Below, piece after piece: positions 59,533 through 64,000 of a DNA stretch of 64,000 nt (its first letter is position 1; each line of letters begins with the position of its first letter). Below the pieces are notes generated by a model. The model did no database searches and was not told the origin of the DNA. It was given only the letters and a program-made list of their open reading frames with translations. The stretch comes from JBBRVP01 sp038246785 (lineage in GTDB: Bacteria; Actinomycetota; Actinomycetes; Jiangellales; Jiangellaceae). The translations under genes and the position numbers were made by a program. Where the stretch lies: the NCBI GenBank assembly GCA_038246785.1, contig JBBRVP010000005.1:81059-145058 (forward strand). The letters are read 5' to 3'.

Positions 59533-60648
59533 ATGAGACGTCTGGCATACCTGGTTCTCATGACGGATCGGCGGGTGGACGGGCTGCGGGCGGTGGGCCG
59601 GGACGGGCGGTGGTGCCTGGAGGGAGAGGGCTGGCCGGACTTGAACGTGCTCAACGACTACCTGGGGTATGTCGCGGATCGGGGCTACTCGCCGCGCACG
59701 GTGCGCGCCTACGCGTTCGACCTGCTGGCGTTCGCCCGCTGGCTGGCCAGCGAGGATCTCGTTCTCGTGCAGGTGAGCACGGATGTGCTGCTGCGGTTCC
59801 TGAGTTTCTGCCGTGGCGCGGTGTTGCCGGGCCAGTTGGGTGGCAACGTGGTGCCGCTGCGCACCGGGCGGGCGGCGGGTTATGCCGCGGCGACGGTCAA
59901 CCGGCGCCTGGCGGCGGTCTCGGGTCTGTTCGGCTACCGGGCGATGCGGGACCCGGGACTGGCCAGCCCGGTGCCTCCCGGGGCGGCGACACGGCGCGCC
60001 ACCCCGGCGCAACGGGCCGGCCTGCTGGCGCATCTGGACCGTCCGAAGGGGCGGTCGCGGTTGCGGGTCCGGGAACCACGCAGGTTGCCCCGTGGTCTGG
60101 ACCGGGAAGAGACGACGGCGCTGTTGGGGAGCTTCCGCACCGACCGGGACAGGGCGATCGCCGGGCTGATGCTGTTCAGCGGGCTGCGCTCGGCGGAGGT
60201 CCTCGCCCTGAGGGTGCGCGACGTGGACATCCCGACCGGCTGGGTGCGGGTGGTGGGTAAGGGCGATAAGGAACGCCGGGTGCCGCTGGACCCAGACGTG
60301 GCCGGGCTGATCCAGATCTACCTGTTCGCCGAGCGGCCGGAGTCCGACAGCCCGGTACTGTTCCTCGTCGCGAAGGGCCCGCACCGTGGGCAGCCGTTGA
60401 CCGCGGCGGGGCTGCGCACCGTGTTCCGCCACCATCGGGGCAGGGCCGGGGTGCCGGCCGGGCATCCGCACGCGCTGCGTCATTCGTTCGGCACCGCGCT
60501 GGCCGAGGCCGGAGTGGACCTGGCGGTACTGCAGGCGCTGATGGGTCACGATCACGTGGACTCCTCGGCCGCCTACATCCATCTGGCCCCGGCGCACGTG
60601 CGCGCCTCCTACGATGCTGCCCGCGCCCGCCAACGCGCCGCCCAGTAG
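59533..60648 (+). CDS. Tyrosine recombinase, TnpA-type
   Basis: 371 aa. N-terminal SAM-like core-binding domain (LNDYLGYVADRGYSPRTVRAYAFD), and a catalytic domain with the Arg of FSGLRSAEVLALRV, the Lys of KGDKERRVPLD, HPHALRHSFGTALAEAG (His-x-x-Arg), and MGHDHVDSSAAYIHL (second His and the Tyr nucleophile). All five conserved residues are present, so it should be active. It overlaps the second recombinase gene by 35 nt. Confidence 0.92.
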   Translation: MRRLAYLVLMTDRRVDGLRAVGRDGRWCLEGEGWPDLNVLNDYLGYVADRGYSPRTVRAYAFDLLAFARWLASEDLVLVQVSTDVLLRFLSFCRGAVLPGQLGGNVVPLRTGRAAGYAAATVNRRLAAVSGLFGYRAMRDPGLASPVPPGAATRRATPAQRAGLLAHLDRPKGRSRLRVREPRRLPRGLDREETTALLGSFRTDRDRAIAGLMLFSGLRSAEVLALRVRDVDIPTGWVRVVGKGDKERRVPLDPDVAGLIQIYLFAERPESDSPVLFLVAKGPHRGQPLTAAGLRTVFRHHRGRAGVPAGHPHALRHSFGTALAEAGVDLAVLQALMGHDHVDSSAAYIHLAPAHVRASYDAARARQRAAQ

Positions 60649-61135
60649 CGCGCCCCCGGGCGGCCTGCTGGCCGGCTACCTGGCCGCGCTGGCTGGGCGC
60701 GGCGCCGGTAACAGTGCGTTCACCGCGGGCGCCCGCGCTTTCCTGCGCCGCTGGCCGGATCCGCAGGTTTGGGCGGCGCTGCCGTTGCCGGCCCGGATGA
60801 GGATGTGGTCCTCGACGCGGCCGTTCATCAACTACCTGATGCTGTTCGGGCACCTGCGGCCCGGCTATGACTACCTGCTCGAGCGCAAACTGCCGGCGAT
60901 CTTGCGGGAGGCCACGGCCAGTCCGCTGGCCGGTGACCTGGACCGGTTCCGCACCGCGGCCACGACGCTGGGATTCACCGCGAAGACGGCGTCGGGGATG
61001 GCCAGCCAGGTGCTGATGCGGTTGCTGATCCAGACCGGACGTGGCCTTGATCGGCTGACCGAGGCCGACCTCGCGGAGTTCGACCGGGCGATCGGCGCGC
61101 GGGAGGACGCACACAAGCAGCCGTTCAAGCACTGA
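60614..61135 (+). pseudogene. N-terminal fragment of the second tyrosine recombinase (TnpB-type), interrupted by an IS
   Basis: 173 codons: GNSAFTAGARAFLRRWPDPQ, RPFINYLMLFGHLRPGYDYL, then EDAHKQPFKH followed by the IS-borne TGA. No catalytic residues. Joining its last in-frame base (61133) to 62072 gives ...KQPFKH-YRTALAATRT..., an uninterrupted 642-aa protein. The gene overlaps the end of the first recombinase. Confidence 0.88.
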
Positions 61136-61194
61136 GGTTTTCTCACGGGAGTGACGCGTGTGACTCGTGAGGTCGCGGCGTGTCGGAGGCCGGG

Positions 61195-61259
61195 CGTGGG
61201 GTCCTGACCCGTAAGGGTCGGTTTCGACCAAGAACCCGGCCCACAGGCAGGACCCCACG
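61195..61259 (+). promoter_or_regulatory. Inverted repeat that can hide the transposase ribosome-binding site
   Basis: CGTGGGGTCCTG (61195-61206) pairs perfectly with CAGGACCCCACG (61248-61259). The second arm includes the possible Shine-Dalgarno GGCAGGA's end and reaches the G of the GTG start. Two small hairpins lie between the arms. RNA started outside the IS would fold and block translation, a known strategy of IS elements. RNA started within the loop would not. Confidence 0.55.
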
Positions 61260-62059
61260 TGATCACCTATCGTGCCACCCTCGACGTTCCCGCCGACACC
61301 GTCGCCCAGGTGTCGCGCTGGTTGGCCGCCCACCGCAAGGCCACGGACCGGGCGCCCTGGCAGCGGGCGGCCACGCCGTACGTCCAGGCGGTGCTGGTGC
61401 TGCGCTGGTTCAAGGAGCGCACCGACATGCGGATCCTGGCCCGTGACGCGGGGGTGTCGATCGCCACCGCCTACCGGTATCTGCACGAGGGTGTGGACGT
61501 GATCGCCGCGCACGCAACGGACCTGCACGAGGTCCTCGATGAGGGTCTGGCGCAGGGTTGGGCGTTCGTGTGCCTGGACGGCACCCTCATCTCCTGCACC
61601 CGCTGCAGCGCACGCTCCGAAGCGGGCCACGACCTGTGGTACTCCGGTAAGCACAAGCAGCACGGCGGGAACATCCAGGTGCTCACCGACCCCAGCGGCT
61701 ACCCGGTATGGGTCAGCGACGTCGAACCAGGCTCCACCCACGACATCACCGCCGCCCGGGCACACGCCCTGGCGGCGCTGTACCCGACCGCGGCGCGCGG
61801 CTTGCCGACGTTGACCGACAAGGGCTACGTCGGCGCGGGGCTCGGCATCCAGGTCCCCACCAAAGGCCCCAACCTGCACGAGGACCATCAGACCCGCAAC
61901 GTCATGATCAGTGCGCTGCGCGCGCCGGCCGAACGTGCCAACGCGCTGCTCAAACGCAGCTGGAGAGCGCTCGAACGCGTCACCCTCGACCCGTGCAGAA
62001 TCGGCGCCATCACCGCCGCTGCTCTCGTCTTGCTCCACCTTCAGCGGCCAGTCCGGTGA
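61259..62059 (+). CDS. IS5-family transposase (DDE)
   Basis: 266 aa. N-terminal helix-turn-helix (MRILARDAGVSIATAYRYLH), then the RNase H-like core with acidic residues in FVCLDGTLIS, LPTLTDKGYVGAG and RAPAERANALLKRSW as the likely D-D-E. VWVSDVEPGSTHDITAARA is typical of the DDE_Tnp_4 subgroup. The stop lies inside the right inverted repeat. Confidence 0.92.
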   Translation: MITYRATLDVPADTVAQVSRWLAAHRKATDRAPWQRAATPYVQAVLVLRWFKERTDMRILARDAGVSIATAYRYLHEGVDVIAAHATDLHEVLDEGLAQGWAFVCLDGTLISCTRCSARSEAGHDLWYSGKHKQHGGNIQVLTDPSGYPVWVSDVEPGSTHDITAARAHALAALYPTAARGLPTLTDKGYVGAGLGIQVPTKGPNLHEDHQTRNVMISALRAPAERANALLKRSWRALERVTLDPCRIGAITAAALVLLHLQRPVR

Positions 62060-63480
62060 GAAAACCTCACTACCGCACCGCGCTGGCCGCCACTCGCACC
62101 GTGCTCTACCACCTGGGCGCGCCGGTGGCAGCGCCGGTGAAGAACTGCGCGCACTTACGGCTGCCGGGCCAGCGACACTTCGCCGGTGTGCCCGAGCCGA
62201 TCACCGCCTCAATGGGCCGCTACCTGGAATGCGCGGGCGGCACCCGCACCGCAAACACCGTCGCGCACATCGCCGGGCGGCTCGGACACTTCGTCCGGTT
62301 CATCGCCGGCGTCGATCCGCAGCTGGACTCGCTGGCCCGCCTCGATCGGCAGCGGCACATCGAGCCCTACCTCGTCGCGACCGCGGCTGCGGTGAATCCG
62401 CGCACCGGCGCGCCGCTGTCGGCCTCCGAACGCCGCAGCCGGATCCTCACCATCGGCCGGATGATCGACGACGTGATCGAGTGGGGCTGGGCCGAGGCAC
62501 CCACCCGGCGGCTCGTCTTCCCGCGCGACGTTCCCCGGTTACCCCGGCCACTACCGCGTTACCTGCCCGCCGACGCCGACCGCCGACTGACCGCTGCGTT
62601 GCACGCCTCACCGAACCGGCTACGCGCCGACGCGCTGCTGCTGCTACGCGCCACCGGCATGCGCATCGGCGAACTCCGCGACCTGGAACTGGACTGCGTG
62701 CACGAGGTCCTCGGCGCCGGGGCCTGGCTGAAGGTGCCGCTGGGCAAGCTGGACAGCGAAAGGATGGTGCCCATCGACGAGGAGACCCTGGCCCTGCTCG
62801 ACCGCATCGTCGAGCACCGTTCGACCGGCCGACCGCTTCCGCACCCGCGCACCGGTAAACCGGTCGACTTCCTGCTCACCCACCAAGGCCGGCGGATCTC
62901 GGTCGACACCCTGCGCGGCGAACTGTCCCGCGCCGCCACCGACGCCGGCCTGGACTCGGCCACCCCCCACCAACTGCGGCACACCTACGCCACCGCCCTG
63001 GTGAACTCGGGTGTCTCGCTGCAGGCCCTGATGGCCCTGCTGGGACACGTCTCGGCCGAGATGAGCCTGCGCTACGGCCGACTCTTCGACGCCACCGTGC
63101 GCGCCGACTACGAGAAGGCCCTCACCCTGGCCAAGTCCCGCCTCGGCCCAGTCCTGCCGCAACGCACCCAGCTGTCCCTGGCCGAAGTCACCGGCGGGCA
63201 CGGCGACTGGCAGCAGGCGCCACTGATCAAGGCCCGCCTGACCGGCGGGTACTGCCTGCGCACCGCCGCCCAAGGCGCCTGCTCCTACGCCAACATCTGC
63301 GAACACTGCCCGAACCTGCGCACCGACAACACATTCCTGCCGATCCTGGCCGCGCAACGCGCCGACGCTGCCGCGCTGGCCGCCGACGCCCAGACGCGCG
63401 GCTGGACCGCCGAGGCCACCCGCCACACCAGCCTCGTCGAGCGCCTCGACCAGGTCATGGGCCAAGCCGAGGGCGCGTGA
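62056..63480 (+). pseudogene. C-terminal fragment of the second tyrosine recombinase (TnpB-type)
   Basis: The catalytic part of the broken gene. ATGMRIGELRDLELD (Arg), LGKLDSERMVPIDEET (Lys), TPHQLRHTYATALVNSG (His-x-x-Arg) and LLGHVSAEMSLRYGRLF (His, Tyr). A Cys cluster near the C-terminus (GYCLRTAAQGACSYANICEHC) resembles a zinc site, as in TnpB of Tn554-like elements. A GTG in the IS repeat could start a shortened protein (VRKPHYRTAL) lacking the N-terminal binding domain. Confidence 0.88.
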
Positions 63481-63788
63481 ACGCCGACCTCGTCCACAGC
63501 GTCGAACAGGCCTGCCGCGACCTAGCGGCCGCCGGCCGGCCGGTCACCTTCGACGCCGTCGCACAGAGCGCCGCCATCGGCCGCGCCACCCTCTACCGGC
63601 GTCCCGAACTTCGTGCCGTGATCGAGGAACACCGCCACCAAGCCCGCGACGCGCTCACCCTCAGCGGCCTGGTCGTGCAGATCGACCAGCTCCGCAACAC
63701 CCTAGAAGCCGTCGCCGCCAACGTCCGCCGCCACGAAGAGGAACTCCGCCGACTCCGCCGCCGAACCCGAACCGGCAACGCGAAATAG
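63477..63788 (+). CDS. TnpC-like small transposition protein
   Basis: 103 aa. N-terminal helix-turn-helix-like segment (FDAVAQSAAIGRATLYRRPE), then a coiled coil (QIDQLRNTLEAVAANVRRHEEEL) and basic tail RRLRRRTRTGNAK. The GTG overlaps the recombinase stop (GTGA). This matches the third gene of the Tn554 module (DUF6262-type), which influences insertion orientation and frequency. Confidence 0.8.
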   Translation: MNADLVHSVEQACRDLAAAGRPVTFDAVAQSAAIGRATLYRRPELRAVIEEHRHQARDALTLSGLVVQIDQLRNTLEAVAANVRRHEEELRRLRRRTRTGNAK

Positions 63789-63826
63789 GGCGCCAACTCG
63801 CGGCTAAACCGCCGTCGACTGAAGCC

Positions 63827-63841
63827 CGATTAGCCGGTTAA
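63827..63841 (-). repeat. Right terminal inverted repeat of the integrative element
   Basis: CGATTAGCCGGTTAA, the exact inverse of 59466-59480. Confidence 0.85.
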
Positions 63842-64000
63842 CCCGCCGGCCCCCCGAAGATCGAGTGGAACGCCAGGCCCACACGCCGGCCCGGCGTGTC
63901 GGCCTGGCGTTCCACTAGAGCGGGGGGTGGGGACGGGGGGGCGGGCGGTCCGGGCGCGAGCCGGTCCCGGGTGAGCTCGCGCACCCGGGCGGCGTCGGCC
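63842..64000 (-). other. Right-edge DNA, possible 3' end of a minus-strand gene
   Basis: On the minus strand one frame reads ADAARVRELTRDRLAPG into a Pro-rich stretch, and stays open through the hairpin to a TAA supplied by the element's inverted repeat. Too short to name, and the long hairpin suggests that the real gene ends before it. Confidence 0.25.
63865..63915. terminator. Long bidirectional hairpin to the right of the element
   Basis: Outer arms GTGGAACGCCAGGCC and GGCCTGGCGTTCCAC (15 bp, perfect) enclose inner arms ACACGCC and GGCGTGT. It lies 24 bp outside the element. It is probably the original terminator of the PQQ-type gene, displaced by the insertion. Confidence 0.7.

Larger units (their letters stand above)
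61134..62068. mobile_element. IS5-type insertion sequence inside the second recombinase
   Basis: 935 bp with 13-bp perfect terminal inverted repeats GAGGTTTTCTCAC. Flanked on both sides by ACT (61131-61133 and 62069-62071), the 3-bp target duplication of some IS5-family groups. One transposase gene fills it. Confidence 0.9.
59466..63841. mobile_element. Tn554-type integrative element (4.38 kb), carrying an IS insertion
   Basis: Bounded by 15-bp perfect terminal inverted repeats TTAACCGGCTAATCG. Contains, in one direction, a tyrosine recombinase, a second larger tyrosine recombinase and a small TnpC-like protein, with the GTGA overlap and the gene order of the Tn554 TnpA-TnpB-TnpC module. No cargo genes besides the IS5-type insertion. 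Without the IS the element is about 3.44 kb. It inserted 10 bp after the PQQ-type gene's stop codon. An 8-bp direct repeat GGCCCCCC flanks it at 59456-59463 and 63848-63855, possibly by chance. Confidence 0.8.

Overview
The window comes from a very GC-rich actinobacterium. GTG starts, GTGA/ATGA stop-start overlaps and leaderless-looking starts are frequent. The gene order glnD-glnB-amtB-ftsY-smc-acyP-mutM-rnc-rpmF-coaD-rsmD-recG-thiL-ddl-gpsA-HU-leuDC-gltX-cimA-ilvE-leuB-serA-ilvCNB is the conserved chromosomal backbone known from Streptomyces and Mycobacterium. The genus cannot be fixed from the sequence alone.

Layout. 1-21.2 kb is mostly minus strand: nitrogen control (glnD, glnB, amtB, with a GlnR-like box), SRP targeting (ftsY), chromosome condensation (smc), a PadR/HAAS pair, DNA repair (mutM, recG), RNA maturation and ribosome genes (rnc, rpmF, rsmD, rpmB), CoA synthesis (coaD) and conserved small coiled-coil proteins. 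20-31 kb carries thiL, a stand-alone Lrp ligand domain, a DUF3515 lipoprotein, ddl, a Cys/Met PLP enzyme, gpsA-plsC, cofC (F420), a long-tailed HU, leuCD with a divergent IclR regulator, and tRNA-Glu and tRNA-Gln. 31-41 kb carries gltX, a CPBP protease, a fumarylacetoacetate hydrolase-fold enzyme, a lipoprotein SGNH hydrolase, an O-methyltransferase and a two-gene accessory island (acyltransferase-3/SGNH plus an asparagine-synthetase-like protein without the glutaminase cysteine). 41-58 kb is mainly branched-chain amino acid and serine synthesis: cimA, ilvE, leuB, serA, ilvC, ilvN, ilvB, ilvD. It is interleaved with a transporter, a PuuD-like amidase, a decayed sugar transporter and a Na+/solute symporter with a small partner protein.

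Regulation. cimA and ilvB each follow a tiny leader ORF starting Met-Gln-His-Arg and rich in Leu/Val/Ile, then a U-tailed terminator. These are matching attenuators for one pathway. leuC and its IclR regulator share a divergent promoter with a perfect 7-5-7 inverted repeat.

The right end (59.47-63.84 kb) is an integrated element with 15-bp perfect terminal inverted repeats. It carries a Tn554-type set of two tyrosine recombinases and a small TnpC-like protein. Its second recombinase is broken by a 935-bp IS5-type insertion flanked by ACT duplications, and removing the insertion on paper restores the frame exactly. The element lies between a PQQ-dehydrogenase-type lipoprotein gene and a strong hairpin that probably was that gene's terminator.

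Other points: a 42-bp palindrome occurs four times in operon-end intergenic regions. Several minisatellites, a PadR operator over its own start codon and two damaged genes are also described.
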